Source: Viola odorata | Lineage: Eukaryota; Streptophyta; Magnoliopsida; Malpighiales; Violaceae | Assembly (NCBI GenBank): GCA_963691705.1 | Contig: OY829539.1 | Coordinates: 9,116,501-9,180,500 of the forward strand | Length of the DNA: 64,000 nucleotides | Reading direction: 5' to 3' | Shown here: positions 46,962 to 60,495 of the stretch, piece by piece | Layout of the letters: the number at the start of each line of letters is the position of its first letter | How positions within the stretch are numbered: the stretch's first letter is position 1 | Notes under the pieces: generated by a model | What the model saw: the letters and a program-made list of their open reading frames with translations, nothing else | The model's database searches: none | What the model was told of the DNA's origin: nothing | Position numbers and translations under genes: made by a program

Positions 46962-49900
46962 CTATCACAAATCCCACAAATTCTAATCACTTCTTATAAC
47001 AACAGAGAAACCAAGAAAACACAAGTGAAAACCAATTTCTCCAAACCGCCGAATTACAACTTTAGGGCTACATGTATCATAAGGTATATGAATAGATAAT
47101 TTCTTTCCTAATGGACAGTGTTTCTTTATGAAACTTCTCTTCAAACTTCATCAATGATATCTAGTGACCTATTTAACTTTCTAACAACATGACTACCAGG
47201 CCCTCAAACACGAAATTCAGAGCTTTACAAAAAAAATCACCATGGTTCAAATACATGAGATAAACTCCAATTTACTGACAACATCCAGAGCTGTCAGCTT
47301 GGCATGCAAAGCAGAGTTTGTCTGAATGCTGAACCATACAGACTGATGCCTTAATATTTCCTAACACTTTCTAATTCTTCAGATAATATTACCATTGAAA
47401 TGTGACAAATAAATTCTCAATGCACTTAGAAAATTTTCCAATGTCAATGAAACCAGTGTGGAAAAAAGTGTAGCCTTTAGTTACCTGTATCCTAAATTAT
47501 AAGATTCAACTTTTCCCCACCAAAGGTGACTGTCTTGATATTAAAATCTACACCTGCAAACACGGAAATAACATTTAACCTCAATACACACAAGCATTAC
47601 CAACTTATAAAGTTCATCAAACTGAAAAGGACAAAGTGGTCATAGATGCTATCAATTGTATCAAACCCACAAACATGAAAAATATACTCCCCAAGAAAAA
47701 TTATAGAGCTTACCTACTCCAAAAGTAAAAAGAAAAAAAAAGTCTACCTCAGAACATCTCATGAACAAGCAGACATGTTACAACTTCTTGGCCACATAAA
47801 AATAAACACTAGAACAAATCTGCAAGGTGACAACATAGTAAACCTAATAACTAGAGTTGCCTAAAAAGGAAATGCTTTCCCCAGGACTGCATGTGAAATA
47901 AAAGGCAAATGGATTATTAGACCAGACCATCTTGCTTGAAGAATCAGTTTACGCCGATATTCTTAAAAGCTTCAAAGACCCAGTGAAAACTCCAAAAGCT
48001 GATGCAAAATATCCATAATATGACGATGGAAAAAATCCTAACATGAGAAGAAAACATTGAAAATAAAAACTCCCTGATCACTCTTGAGAACTTGGCCCAC
48101 TTATTCCTCAAAAACAATGAAAAACAGAGGATAAAGATAATCTTTCATTGGTACAAAATATAGAAAAGAAAGAAAGCTAAACAATCATATCAGACAAGTG
48201 TTTTTCCGGCATAATCAGTCAATGCTGAAGGTTGTAAAAGCTATAGTGCCCCAAGGAAGTATATAGACCAAACAATAAACATGATGTTATCATTATCTTA
48301 GAAGGTGTACATAAACATTAAAAAAATACTAGACAGTTGATAACAGCAATGCCTGATTGTCTTCATCCATATATTTGTTAAACATGTAAAAGGATCCAAG
48401 AATAAATTTAAGCCAGAATGTGCTTGAGAAAAAAAGTAACATGCTAAGAAGTGATAAATTTCTGAAAGCAAATTTTAATCAGGTTTGACAACCGACAAAA
48501 ATCAGCATTCAACAGTGCGATAAAAAACTAACTCGTAAATTAGTTTTATGATAACACTGCTCTTTTCCTTTTCTTAATAATCAAATTAAAGAATCTACAG
48601 GAATTAGGACAATGCATCCATCATATTATTTGTAAAACGTATGAAATCAACTGCAGGTGGAGAAGAATGAACTTGTTATAGTTATAGAGGAAAACTCAGC
48701 TAAAAATTAAGGTTCATCATGGATTTAGGACATAAACATGAGAATCCCAACGTAATAACTTAAACTAAACACATTAAAAATATCAAGAATCTCAAAATAG
48801 GTAACTTGAAGAGCTTTGCAGCATAAAAAATAACTAGAGTAGTGGTCTTAATCTTACAGAAAGAGCACACTCCACAGTTCCAGAACTAAAGGAACTCTAA
48901 AATCAGAATCAAAATCAAAACCAAAAGAAGAAAATTGCTTGAACTAAAAGAGAGCGTACCTATTCAGAACTAACAAGCAGAAACAAGGATCTGTGCTGCT
49001 GTGTTCAACTTTTCTGCGAAGCTGAGCTGTGTTCTCGTGATGCTTGACAAATATAGCAGCAACAAATGGTCCTACAAGAAACAAGAGAATGGCATGCCAA
49101 GCATCCAGTCAAACCAAATGTGATCTACTCATTTGAAAACTAAATCATAAAAGGAAAATTACACCCATATAAGTTAAAATGATCAGCTTGTGTTTTTCCT
49201 TTTACTAATTAATAATCACACCAAACAGAGAAACAAAGATAGTCTTTACTTTCTGCAAAATACTAAATATAAAATCAAATTCATTCATCAGAAAAGAATA
49301 AAAGGAATATATTCTTATCAGTTTTCTTTCAACAAAAGAGGTTATATAAAACATAGTCATGTCACAATATTAAGACCATATATAAAGAGTTCAACACATT
49401 TGGTAGCATACCTGAAAATAAGCTATAAGATAGAAAAACGGTTAAGGTGAAACAACTGAATACCAATCAGGTAGAAAATATGTATGATAGTTAAACAAGC
49501 AGTAGTTAACACGAGCTGCAAAATCATAAAGAACCTAAATTGTGGTGTGATTAAGAAAATTCTCATTATATTCTGGCAAAATTATCGTAAATAAACTAGA
49601 TTGGAAAGTTACCCCTCCTCAGGAAGAACTTGGAGAAACTACAGGAATGAGTATTAGCAGCACCACAACAGCCGATTTTGGGGGAGATGATCAACGTCAA
49701 AGAGAGCGAGGCGGAACTGATGTCGCCGTTGATTCGGAACCAAAGTGAGTAAGGAAGGCGACGGAGGAGAGTGAAGATTCTTCAGAGCAGGATGTACTGG
49801 ACGGCGGGGCTGATGTGGCCGTTGATTGTGAAGAAGGCGGCGGTTTATGGTTTGGAAATTATTAAGATTGCCCAACTCAAACCTCTCACCAGCTGTAGCA

Positions 49901-50137
49901 TACTGTAACTGTAGCACTTGCGTTTGTTACAAAAAGAGAAGAAAAAGAAGGAAGGAATCGAAGAAAAAAGAAGAGAAGAAATGGGCGAAGGTATTAGAGA
50001 GGATTTAGCGTGATTTTGTGAGCCTTGGGAATAGAGAGCGGCTTCATTGAAGGAGAAGATGAGTTTTGATGTGGAAATTTATTTTCTCGAGGAATGGGAA
50101 GAAATGGAAGCTGGTGGTGGTGCTGCTGCTGCGAAAT
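46962..50137 (-). other. RGTB upstream region, probably 5' leader exons and intron(s)
   Basis: Because the RGTB start follows a splice acceptor, at least one leader exon lies in this AT-rich stretch. One candidate is 49071-48960 (minus), bounded by 'ttcttgtag' and 'gtacgc'. A possible first-exon donor is near 49889. Both are inferred from splice signals only. The first 500 bases below 50137 are pyrimidine-rich on the minus strand, as leaders often are. A Rab GTPase exon relic sits at 47485-47553. Otherwise I see no gene. Confidence 0.4.
47485..47553 (-). pseudogene. Relic of one exon of a RABC/Rab18-type small GTPase
   Basis: On the minus strand a 69-base stretch lies between 'tttgcag' and 'gtaact'. 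It encodes 'VDFNIKTVTFGGEKLNLII', a stop, then 'DT'. This matches the second exon of plant RABC GTPases, the switch I/II region that leads to the WDTAG motif, and it has the same exon borders. The motif's tryptophan is a TAG stop. I found no exon with the GKS nucleotide-binding loop or the later exons nearby. It is a decayed fragment, presumably a duplicated piece of genomic DNA because the splice sites are kept. Confidence 0.7.
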
Positions 50138-52089
50138 TGTCACGGCCCTACTTTTCAAGTACCGTGCGGCGCCTAAATTCTGCATGTAAGTCAATCTTTT
50201 TCCGGTCCTTAATAGGAATCTCCAAAAACCCTCGTATAATTCTGCTTCATATGTGTCTCATGATAAGATCCCGCATGAATTCGCATCCATCACTTAAGCC
50301 TTAACCGAACCCAAAACTAACGCCCAAGTCATTCTCCACTCTCGCGCACACACATGACTAGGGTGAGGCTTCGATACTCTCAGCCCTCGCCAAGGTCGCT
50401 CGTACACTTCTCGTGGTAAAGGCTTCTTTTGTCCTCTATCATCACTCACACGCAGGTCAAGCAAGACTTCCGTGATCCTTCAACACATACTCTCTTGGCC
50501 TCTTAGCTAGACTCGCATGTTGACTCTCAGCCATGCTCCCTTCTGTCCCGAGGCCATGCCCTCTCGTGCCTCTCTTGGCCATGTTCGCCCGTAACACAGG
50601 GCAAGGCCTTCATCCGTTCTCGAACATTTTAGATAGACTTTCACAGCAACGCCGCTACCCGAATCCAACCTCGACCATTTCTTAATTGCACACTACTAGC
50701 TCTCAACTCGGACTTAGATAGAAGTGGTCATCATAGCAAAGCTATCATGATAGCATCATTCCATAAAACGGAATACTCGCTCGCACACCTATGCCGCAAT
50801 TGCATAGGAGAAATTCACTTAAACAAGCATACTTTTGTATCCTGCCTAGGGAAAGGTGAAGAGTTATCACACCCCAAAGACTTTCCCTTCACATAACCGA
50901 TAATGGACAATACGTTAAATCCTTGTTCTACAAACGCGTCTCGGGGCCTATGTTAAGGCTAGACTTGAACACCAAGGTGATACGATCCTAGCCCTAGCGC
51001 ACACCGAGGGCTAGACCGAGGGTTTAGAGGACGAGCGCATCGAGCCAAGGATACCAAGGAGTATGAAGGAAGGGTGGCACAGCCTCATCAAGTCAAGACT
51101 ATGTCCGTCGCATGGACAACACAAACCCTAGAGCTTGTAGCGCGCGCGGTACACGCCAACGCGCCTAGACGTACGCATGCGATGACCAGCCGAGCCAACC
51201 CATTGAAGAGAGGCTTCGACCAGCGATCCAAAGTAAATATAAGACAGAGAGATGTCTTATAAGTGTCGTGGCCAAGATTGGGCTCAATCGCACGAGGGGA
51301 ACACAAGAACGCCCAAGTCGAGCTTGTTATGCGCAAGAAGGGTGCGCACAAGGTCCGCAAACGCATCCGATGGAATCTATCGAGTCCAACGAGTCCAGAA
51401 GCAAACGATCGACTTTGTTTCTTACATATCAAGATGTTGGAAGGTTCTGGACTGAATTTGAGGTCAAATGCTCGAGCCAATCGATCTAGGGCTCGAGGTG
51501 ACTTATTGACGCGCACCATGCGCGAGCCATGGGTGCGATTTGGAGAGTTCGGCCCAAAACGTGTCCAAACCATGGGGGAACGTTCCAGAAGTCTTAGAAG
51601 GCTTTATTTGTATTTATTAATTAGTTTTTATAGTTATTAGACTAGTAGAAGTTCTATTTCGAATGTACTTAGGAGTTCTAGTTAAAATAGGTTTTCTAGT
51701 TATAGTTAAACTAGTACTTAGCGCAAGCCTATATAAAGGAGCGCATATCTCATTGTAAAAAGACCCCGATTTTTTTTTTGAATACAGAGAGTATTTCTCA
51801 AATAGTTCTTGCGAGAGCCTTGTCTTTAATTGAGTTAGAACATTCAATTATAATCACAAGTAAAACCCGAAAGTTCACCCCTTTTGAATCCTTTCAACTA
51901 GGTTGCTTCTCCCAGGTGTGAGTCGAGGTCTAGAAGAACCTCTCTTGAATCGATTAGGTTGCTTCTCCCATGTGTGAGTTGAGGTCTAAGTTCATCAAGT
52001 AAGAGTTATTTATTTCCGCATTGAAATCCAAGCCTTGAACTAGATCGAGAAATTACTTGTTACGCACCTAGGCAACTAGGATCATATCA
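50138..52089 (+). mobile_element. Chromovirus-like LTR, probably solo
   Basis: It starts TGTCACGGCCC and ends 'aggatcatatca'. It is GC-richer than its flanks up to about 51600. A TATA region (cctatataaagg) lies near 51728, followed by a transcribed-looking stretch, with 'ttgcttctcccatgtgtgag' and a variant repeated near 51905 and 51960. No gag or pol lies next to it. I could not find a matching 5-bp duplication (gaaat on the left, caaag on the right), so the borders or flanks may be altered. It separates the RGTB upstream region from the spacer to the right. Confidence 0.6.
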
Positions 52090-54233
52090 CAAAGCACCTT
52101 AACAAAAATGGCGCAGGAGGAGAGAAGGAGAAGGGAAAAATAAAATAATTTTTATAATTATAAAATTCTTTAATTTTGTGAAAAATGGAAATGAGTGTGA
52201 AAATTGGGACACATTGGACAAATAAAAGGTAAAATTTGAGATATTAGTGATCCATGATGCTATTAGAAACAATTTTTGAATTACGATGAAGAGAGATGCA
52301 TATAAGAAATAATTTTTTTTTTTAGTACTGCCTGTTATGGGTCACAATTAACGGAATCGTTAGTAAAATGGACAGAAAAGACAACTTGCGTGGAAATGGT
52401 AGTTTAGGGGAGGTGAAATGCGCGTTTTGAAGGTCAGGGGAGATTTCTGCTTTTCGCGGTTAGTACAAGGGTTTTTAACCTATTACCCCACTAAAAAATG
52501 TATTAAACCCTTATTTCCCTGCGCATGTCCTTTCTACTGACGTTAATCTTATTCGGGCTCTTAAATGGGGTGGGTGGTTCTCCCAACATTATTTTTTTTC
52601 TTAATTATCGATTTAGCCTTTGTATTCGTAAAATATTTTCAATTAAACTCCTGCATTTAAGAAACCTCATATCCCTCTTTATATTTATAAATGTTGTCCA
52701 ATCAAACCCTACAAACTACACATTCTTTCCACTTAAGTGTGGGTATAAACACTGACATAGTAGACAACCAAATGAATAAAATAATGGAGCTCATTTTTAT
52801 TAGTTTAAAATATTTTTGAAATGAAATAGTTACACATTATTGAAATCTGAATTTGTTTAATTGTAAATTAGGAGTTTAATTAAACCATATTCAAAAACAC
52901 GACATAACTACAAGATTTTATTAACGAAATATTGCATCTAAAAATCTACTTTGAAATTTAGACAAATGAAATTATGTAGATGAAACATATTATTCATTTC
53001 TCAACAATTTCTAATCTCTATTAAGGATATTGAAATTTTGTTTTATCTTGATAGAAAAAAAATATTTTTCTAAAGATTTTATCAAATATAAATATAGAAG
53101 GATCAAGAAATAAATGACAATGATGACTTGCTTGTCAATTTATACAAGGAAGATGAAAAATTAATGTTTTCAATTTCAACCAATTTGTAGTTGATATTCA
53201 AGGTCGTGTAATTAATACGTGGACATATTTGAGATCGCCAAATGTTTGAGAGTTCCTTTATTCAATCTTTTTTCCTTTTTCTTGTTGGATGTCCACCTTG
53301 AAAGACTAAATACTCTTGGGTGGCCGATAGCAAAGTAGTAACGTGAGGCAAGGGTGAAAAGAAAAGTCAGTATCATTCCATGAATTAGTAAATTAGCATA
53401 AACACTATATTTTGATTTTGCCTTTCAAGAAGTCAAAATTTCTATTTTCCCCTTGCTTGTTATTTGCGTTGGTTACTTTGTTCTTGGGTCCTTGGTATTT
53501 TCATATGCTAAGTGGCCACTAACTCAAGAAATATATTCAGTATCGTACCGTACCAGTTAGTATGGCTGGTACATCTCATCCCAATACTTAAATAAGATAA
53601 AAAAATATGATATTCCATCTAGGTTTCTATCTCGGTCTACACCAGTTATGTCGGTCAAATACCGATTGATATGGACAGTATATTGCATCTTAATATTAAA
53701 AAATATATCATAAGTGTGTTGAATGCTTGTAAATTTGTATGTATATAAATAAGAAAAATAGGATATCGAGATGCCAACCGAGACTGGTAGTTTGACTGAG
53801 ACCAATACTTCCCGTACCAATGGCAAAATTGAGATGCTCAAAGGTACGAGATTGACAACCTTACAAGAAATACCTTTTTTTATTAATAAAAACTAAAAAT
53901 TACATTGTAGATTTTTTCTTGAGCAAATCATGATAGTTAAGTGTACTCAACTGGCAAAGCCCTTTCAAAGATTACAAAATTAGAGGCCAAAGGAATAGAA
54001 CAAAGGACAATAGATAAAAGCCCAATGGGCAAAAAAGAAAAGGTTAAGATAATCAGTTGCAGCTAAGCCCAACAAAAAGACACCAACCTAACCCTAGCAT
54101 ATTAAGCAACTAGAGTTGTTGAGAGTTGTTGTTGCACATAAAGAGAGTACACTTGCAAAAATTGAGAAATTCTTAGGTGAATCTAGTCTACTATCTAGAC
54201 TTTTGGACTAGACAATGATATTATGACACTTAT
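52090..54233. other. AT-rich intergenic spacer
   Basis: No gene is supported. Near 53540-53850 there is a segment resembling the dispersed repeat at 35740-36960 (shared 'atctcggtct' and 'tacatctcat' strings). The rest shows no recognisable element. Confidence 0.5.
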
Positions 54234-55300
54234 TGTTAGCATGTATTTTATATATGATTTGTTATCTCTTTTCTGTCCATTATAGACTTAGATGCTACTA
54301 ATTAGTATTAATTAGTATTTATTTCCTTCCTATTTGCAAACTTGGAGATTGAAGAGAGTTTTTATGGAAGTATGCGCTATCAGTTGGATTTTGATGAGAA
54401 AGTTGTTGTCTTGCCCTCGTCGTGAACATTCCAGTGCTGGAAGTCCAATCCGATTATGGAAAGTCCAGATGAGGAAATTCCGATGGTGTTGCGTTTCTTC
54501 TCCCATGCGTCCAACTCATCAAGGAGAATTTAATGTGAGCTTAGTTCAACTAGTGATAGGATTTCTAGACATTACTATATATATTTGAACTTCTAGGTTT
54601 TTTGTAACAAGTTTCACTTAGTGTTTTTACTTCTTCTTCTCCAACTTCGGACGAGTACTTTGTAGCAACTTTGGAGAGCTGCAGCGTTTAGCAGTCTCTT
54701 TTACTTCTCTTCTTCTTAATTCTATTTTACGATTTATGTTTATAATTGTCTTGTTTATTTAATTATAAGAATGAGTAACTAAATCTTCTTTTCTTAGTAA
54801 AGATCATAAAATGTTGCGATTGTTCTAATTGAGAGGTCTAAACATTCTTACTAAATTCTAAAATTTATATTTACTTGTTTACTAATTAAATGTCAATTTA
54901 TCTATGTTTGATTAAAGGTTAAGCCAACCTATAATTACACATAGTTAATTACAGTTGTTCTTGTAGCCTAGTCGTTATACAAAGTTGTTTAATAGAGTAG
55001 ACACCTAACTCAGAGTCATCAAGTCGTTGGTCCAATCTGATTAGAGTAAACAACTAATTATGGTTAAAGGCTTTGAGCGTATTATTTGTCTTGCCCTAGG
55101 TGTGTATTTCCTCCTCTTCATGGGCAGTGTGGTTAAAATCCTATAAGTGTGTACCTTAAGAGTTATTACACTATCAAGGTCTCTCCATGAGCGTACCTTG
55201 GAGTTGCTTCTCTTACGAAGGAAATTAGGAGACCTAAGCGTACTTGGTCTCTATAGCACACCTACGAATTAGGAATGAAATATCTTTGTATCGATGATCA
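54234..55300 (+). repeat. Athila-type LTR, family D
   Basis: It starts TGTTAGCATG and ends GATGATCA. It keeps the 'gagtaactaaatctt' block near 54770, 'cttcatgggcag' near 55113 and a 'ctctatagcacacc' block near 55246 in the usual Athila LTR order. No primer site follows and the 5-bp flanks (cttat, attga) do not match. It is a solo or rearranged LTR abutting the chromovirus remnant. Confidence 0.65.
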
Positions 55301-56339
55301 ATTGACCTGATACGAGCACGAGAGAGGCAAAGTATTGGACAAGAAGGATAATGGCATGGCAAGCCAAAGGAAAACCGAGAAAGAGGTTTGAGGGACGAAA
55401 CCATAGCGTACAAGCGTTAGGGAAACAATGCGCGAGACGCAGACGCGGGGCACATGAGATGACCGAGCAAACCATGAGGCCAACGCGTGAAACCCTAGTA
55501 AGCCATGAGGCCGAGCAACAAGTGCAAGATGGTTTCAGGGCGTCACATTCAAACTGAAATCTCTAGAGATGTTTGTAAGGGTTCTCGGTGGGATGGCCAC
55601 AGAACTTGCTCAGGTTGTTCATAACATTGGACTTGACAGCCCAGTCATGTCGTACTGGGTCGTAGTTGATATGATCCTTGCTAGGCTTGAATCGTTCTCC
55701 TTATGCGATCGTTGTTCAAGTGAGGATTTCATGCGAAAATACTTGGATAAACTCAAACGAGCGCTAACCCTATTAAATCGTGATTTTCTAGCCAACCCAG
55801 CTACGAATGAGGTTCTTGATCGAACTCCTAACCCTCTAACCCGCAATTAGGCTAGCAACCTAGGTAGTCGAACAATGGGGGTTTAACTTTCAATTTACTT
55901 GAGTTGTTCTTCGAGCGTTCGGACTCAATGGATTCAAGGTTTAATGTTGAACAATTTCAGAGTAATTTAACTCACAGTTTTTGGCAAAAGAAGTCTAAAC
56001 TTTATTAGCCAAGCGGCTGCCTTTAAATAGGCGTAAAGAAATACAAATCCGACAAGAAATAGAACTTCTATCTATACTTAAATTCTACTCGTGCAATAAC
56101 TGAAATAATTAAATAAAATAATTATAATACTAATACTAATTAGTTTAGAAGAATAAAACAATCCTACGCTCAGTAGAATTGAGCAATCGCATTCCTCCTC
56201 AAGTCGGACTCCTATACGCATTAGGACTTGCGCATGCGTTGGTTAACTCGAGCCCTTTTCCAAATACGTCGGGCGTTTGACTTAAAACTTCTCCAGCACC
56301 TTCTATCCACTTCAAACTGTCTTGTAGCATGGGTGGGGC
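55301..56339 (-). other. 3' end region of the minus-strand chromovirus (LTR borders unresolved)
   Basis: On the minus strand downstream of pol there is a TATA-like 'cctatttaaaggc' near 56030 and an LTR-like leader. Further on, a 'TGTGACGCCCTGAAACC' start near 55554 resembles an LTR start and is cut at 55301 by LTR D. I could not tell whether this is one LTR or two fragments. The 93-codon plus-strand frame at 55569-55850 matches nothing I know. Confidence 0.45.
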
Positions 56340-58171
56340 TCAACAAATATTCCCTAAGTCTGACTTGGCTCGAGCGTCCATTCCGTAGACGCTAACGTGT
56401 GCGCTAGGCGCGGCCAGCAGCGTCACTAGCCTCAGCGTGTGCGTGCATAGTGCGGACTCGTCAGCCAAGGCCTCATGATGAAGTTCATCATCCATGAACA
56501 CGGATAGCTGGTTGGAAAGGCGCTTGTTGTGTTGGCGCGTCATCGGGCCAAAGGGCGGCAAGGGCACGCGTGAAGGTGCGGCGTGCGTGCGATGCGTACT
56601 AGGGTTCGCATCAGTCCCTCCCTCTTCACGAGGATTCGCCCTCGAATCCGATCCTTCCTCATCATCTTCCACCCAATCACACAAAGTCAAATCAGAGATG
56701 TTGAAGGTAGTACTCACGGATCCCTAATCGCTAGGTAGGTCGAGGACATATGCGTTATTGTTGATTTTCTCCACGATAAAAAATGAACCATCTCCCCTCA
56801 CGGAAATCTTGTTACGCCTCAAAGCTGGAAATCTATCATGCCTCAAATGTAACCAAACCCAATCGCCCACGTTGAAGGATGCGGTTGTCCTTCCTTGATT
56901 TTTCTTGCGGACCAATTGCTCATTCATCTTCTCGATATTTTTCTTGGTCTGCTCATGAATTTTCTTCACCGCTGCTGCCTTTGCTTCTCCATCTAAGCTC
57001 ATGGCATCTTGTAAAGGTAAAGGTGCTAAGCCAAGTGGCGTCAAAGGATTGAAGCCGTAGACTATCTCAAAAGGTGAGAAGCCGGTGCTAGAATGCATGG
57101 CTCGGTTGTAGGCAAACTCCATAAACGGTAGCTGATCGTCCCACTTGGACACATGCTTGCCTACTAACGCTCGCAACAAAGAACCCACCGTGCGGTTCAC
57201 CACCTCAGTCTGACCGTCTGTTTGAGGATGGCAAGAAGTCAAAAATAGTAGCTTAGTTCCCAAACGTCTCTATAGCACTCGCCAAAAGTGGCTAAGGAAT
57301 TTACCATCTCGGTCACTTACAATGCTTGTAGGCATTCCATGTAAGCGAACGACTTCTTTGAAAAATAGATTGGCGATGTAGCTTGCGTCATTGCTGTTTG
57401 CACACGGTATGAAGTGTGCCATCTTCGAAAATCTATCCACAACGACAAAAATACTATTTTTCCCTTTCCATGACTTCGGCAACCCAACCACAAAGTCCAT
57501 AGAGATGTTCGTCTAAGGATGTGAAGGAATGGGTAGAGGCATGTACTCACTTTGACTTGCAACCTTTGATTTAGCCTTGCGGCATGTAGCACACCTCGCC
57601 ACTATGCGTATCACGTCCCTCTTCATGTGCGGCCAATAAAAGTGTTCCTTTAATATCTCAAGGGTCTTCGTAACTCCAAAGTGTCCCATAAGTCCACCAC
57701 TGTGCGACTCTTGGACTAATAACTCTCGCATAGAACAATGCGGAATGCACAACCTCTTGTCCTTGAACAAATACCCATCATGCTGAAAATATTTAGACCC
57801 ATTCGTTGTTGCACATGTCGAGTATATTTCTCCAAAATCCGGATCAAGAGGGTAGAGAGAAATTATGTGTGCAAACCCTAAAAGTTTCGCACTAAGAGAA
57901 GAGATAAGGGCATACCGTCTTGACAATGCGTCGGCTACAATATTCTTCTTTCCTTGCTTGTACTAAATATGATAAGGGAATGCTTCTATGAACTCCATCC
58001 ATGTGGCGTGCCTCTTGTTCAATTTCCCTTGTCCCTTCAAATATTTCAAGCTAAGGTGATCGGTGTGCACTAGGAACTCTCACGGTATAAGATAGTGCTG
58101 CCAAACCTCCAAGGTGCGCACGAGTGCGTTGAGTTCCTTGTCATATGTAGGGTACCGTAGCTGTGCATCCT
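56340..58171 (-). pseudogene. CRM-like chromovirus RNase H-integrase region, broken
   Basis: One continuous minus-strand frame covers RNase H ('[18 protein letters not shown]', 'NIVADALSRR'), the integrase zinc-binding region ('GHFGVTKTLEILKEHFYWP', 'CATCRKAKS'), the integrase core ('[12 protein letters not shown]', 'IVSDRDGKF', 'HPQTDGQTEVVNR'), and a C-terminal extension ('VSTTFNISDLTL', 'GPMTRQHNKR'). It is cut by stops at 58080-58082 (TGA), 57963-57965, 57513-57515, 57270-57272 and 56724-56726 (all TAG). It is out of frame with the upstream reverse transcriptase. The C-terminal extension after the integrase is of the kind seen in CRM-lineage chromoviruses. It is dead. Confidence 0.85.
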
Positions 58172-60495
58172 TTAATTTCTCATTAAAATCGACCTCTTCT
58201 CTTGCATTAAAACCGCTCCAATATCGATGCCACTTACATCGCATTCCACTTCGAATGCCTTCTCGAAATTAGGCAACGCTAAAATAGGCGCGGTACATAA
58301 TCTGTCCTTAAGCGTTTGAAACGCTTGCTGTTGTGGCTGATCCCATGTGAAAGGTACTCCCTTCTTGGTCAATTCGTTCAAGGGTGCGGCTATAGTGCTG
58401 AAATTCTTGACAAAGCGTCTATAAAAGCCCGCTAAGCCATGGAAAGAATGAATATCACTCACGTTCTTTGGCGTCGGCCACTCCTTAACTGCCTTGATCT
58501 TCTCTTCATCAACCTTAACGCCTTCCACACTCATAATAAACCCTAGGAAGCTGACTTGCTTAAGCGCGAATGAACACTTACTCGCCTTAGCATATAATTG
58601 TTGTTCGCGTAGGGTTAAGAAGACTTGGCGTAGATGCACACCATGTTCTTCAAGCGACTTGCTGTAAATTAGGATGTCATCAAAGTATACCACCACAAAC
58701 TTGCCAATAAATCGCCGTAGCACATGGTTCATTAGCCTCATGAACGTGCTCGGTGCGTTTGTCAAACCGAAAGGCATGACCATCCACTCGTAAAGACCAT
58801 GCTTAGTCTTGAACGTCGTCTTCCAGTCATCTCCTTCCTTCATTCGAATTTTATGGTAGCCGCTCATAAGATTTATCTTCGAAAAGATTTGGCTGCCACT
58901 CAACTCATCTAACATATCATCCAACCTTGGAATAGGATGACGATACTTGATGGTAATCTTGTTCACGGCTCTACAATCCACACACATTCGCCATGTACCA
59001 TCCTTTTTAGGCACTAAAATCACGGGCACGACGCAAGGAGATAGACTCTCTCGCACATACCCACGACTCAATAGCTCATCCACTTGCCTTTGTAATTCTT
59101 TTGTCTCTTCGGGATTACTTCTATAAGCTGGCCAATTTGGGATTGTGGAACCCGGGATAAAATCTATTTGGTGTTCAATCCCTTGGATTGGAGGCAAACC
59201 CGCGGGCATCTCATCGAGTAATACATCCGCAAATTCTTCCAATAATTCGGTAATAATAGGTGGGACAGAATTTGTAGATGAAGAAGAAAGACAATAAGGC
59301 TTGAAGCGAAGTAGAATCAAAGGCTTACTTGTTTCGCAATTAAGATTGCGCATGATAAGTGCTCGCCAAAGATCCTTCCCTTTGGGGTAGAGGCTCGACT
59401 TCTTCCCACCAATCTTCACTTCACTTGTACTAATCTTATCTTCATCTTCTTTTTCCTTTAGCTTCTTAGCAATTTTCCATTCGGCATGGGCTTTCTCAAG
59501 CCATTGTTCGTCTTCAAACACTTGCGTTGGAGTCAAAGGCGCAAGCGAATACTTCTTGCCGTCTTTGACTAACTTGTACTTGTTTATTCGACCATCATGG
59601 ACTGTCGATCTATCAAATTGCCAAGGTCTCCCCAATAGAATATGGCTCGCATGCATAGGCACTATGTCGCAAAGGATCTCGTCCTTATACCTCCCAATCG
59701 AAAACGCGACAAATGCTTGTTGACTCACTTTGATGGTGCTGCCATTATTCATCCACTGTAGCGAGTACGACCTTGGGTGCCTTGTGGTTGTTAGTCCCAA
59801 CTTCTGGACCAACATTATACTCACACAATTGGTGCAACTCCCATTGTCTATGATCATAGAGCAACCGGTCTTGTTGACAATGCAACGGGTGTGAAACAAA
59901 TTTTCCCGTTGCTCGTCCTCATGCGCTTCTTCTTTGACTTGTGCGCTAAGGGTGCGCCTAGCCACCATAGCCAAAGATTGGATCACACTCTCATCCGAGT
60001 CACTGTCCTCTTTAGTAGCTTCGTCCTCCTTATCAACCTCTTGCTCATCTTCTGAGGTCAATTCGCCATTATCGCGTATTAGGAGAAAACGCCTGTTAGG
60101 GCATTCGGATTGCTTGTGCCCTCTTCCCGAGCACTTGAAGCATACTATATCTTTAGTAGAGGGTCTGTTAGGGGCTGTATTGGCGCTGTTGTTTTGTATT
60201 TTAGAAGGGTAGGTGTTGCTGCTTGGACCCTTGTAGTCATGCGACAATACTTTAGGCGGTGCGCGGACCCCCTTACTTTCCTTGTTCCATTGCGGCTTCT
60301 TCCAATTTGGCGATTTAGCCGCGGCTGGACCAAAACTAGTGTAGCTTCCCATAGCTTTAGATTGCCTCTCTATCTTGACTGCCATGTGGAGCATCTCCTC
60401 CAAATACCCGTAGTATACCAACTCCAATTTATTGGCAATGTCTCGGTTTAGGCCATTATAAAAGCGCGCCATTGTAGCTTCTTCATCTTCCTCAA
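58172..60495 (-). CDS. CRM-like chromovirus gag-protease-reverse transcriptase, 5'-truncated
   Basis: An open minus-strand frame whose first ATG is at 60472 but which stays open and gag-like ('EEDEEAT') up to the LTR junction at 60495. In order: the end of gag, a CCHC knuckle ('[14 protein letters not shown]', about residues 113-126 from 60472), a protease with IDNGSC in the active-site position and 'HILLGRPW' downstream, reverse transcriptase ('[14 protein letters not shown]', '[17 protein letters not shown]', YFDD active site), and the start of RNase H. The frame ends at a frameshift near 58172. The N-terminal part of gag is missing because an Athila element is inserted at 60496. Sequence wording places it with CRM-type chromoviruses, moderately sure. 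It cannot make a complete polyprotein. Confidence 0.85.

Noticed and set aside
55569..55850. 93-codon plus-strand frame with some protein-like composition
   Set aside because: It is antisense to the LTR-like end of the chromovirus and matches no family I can name.
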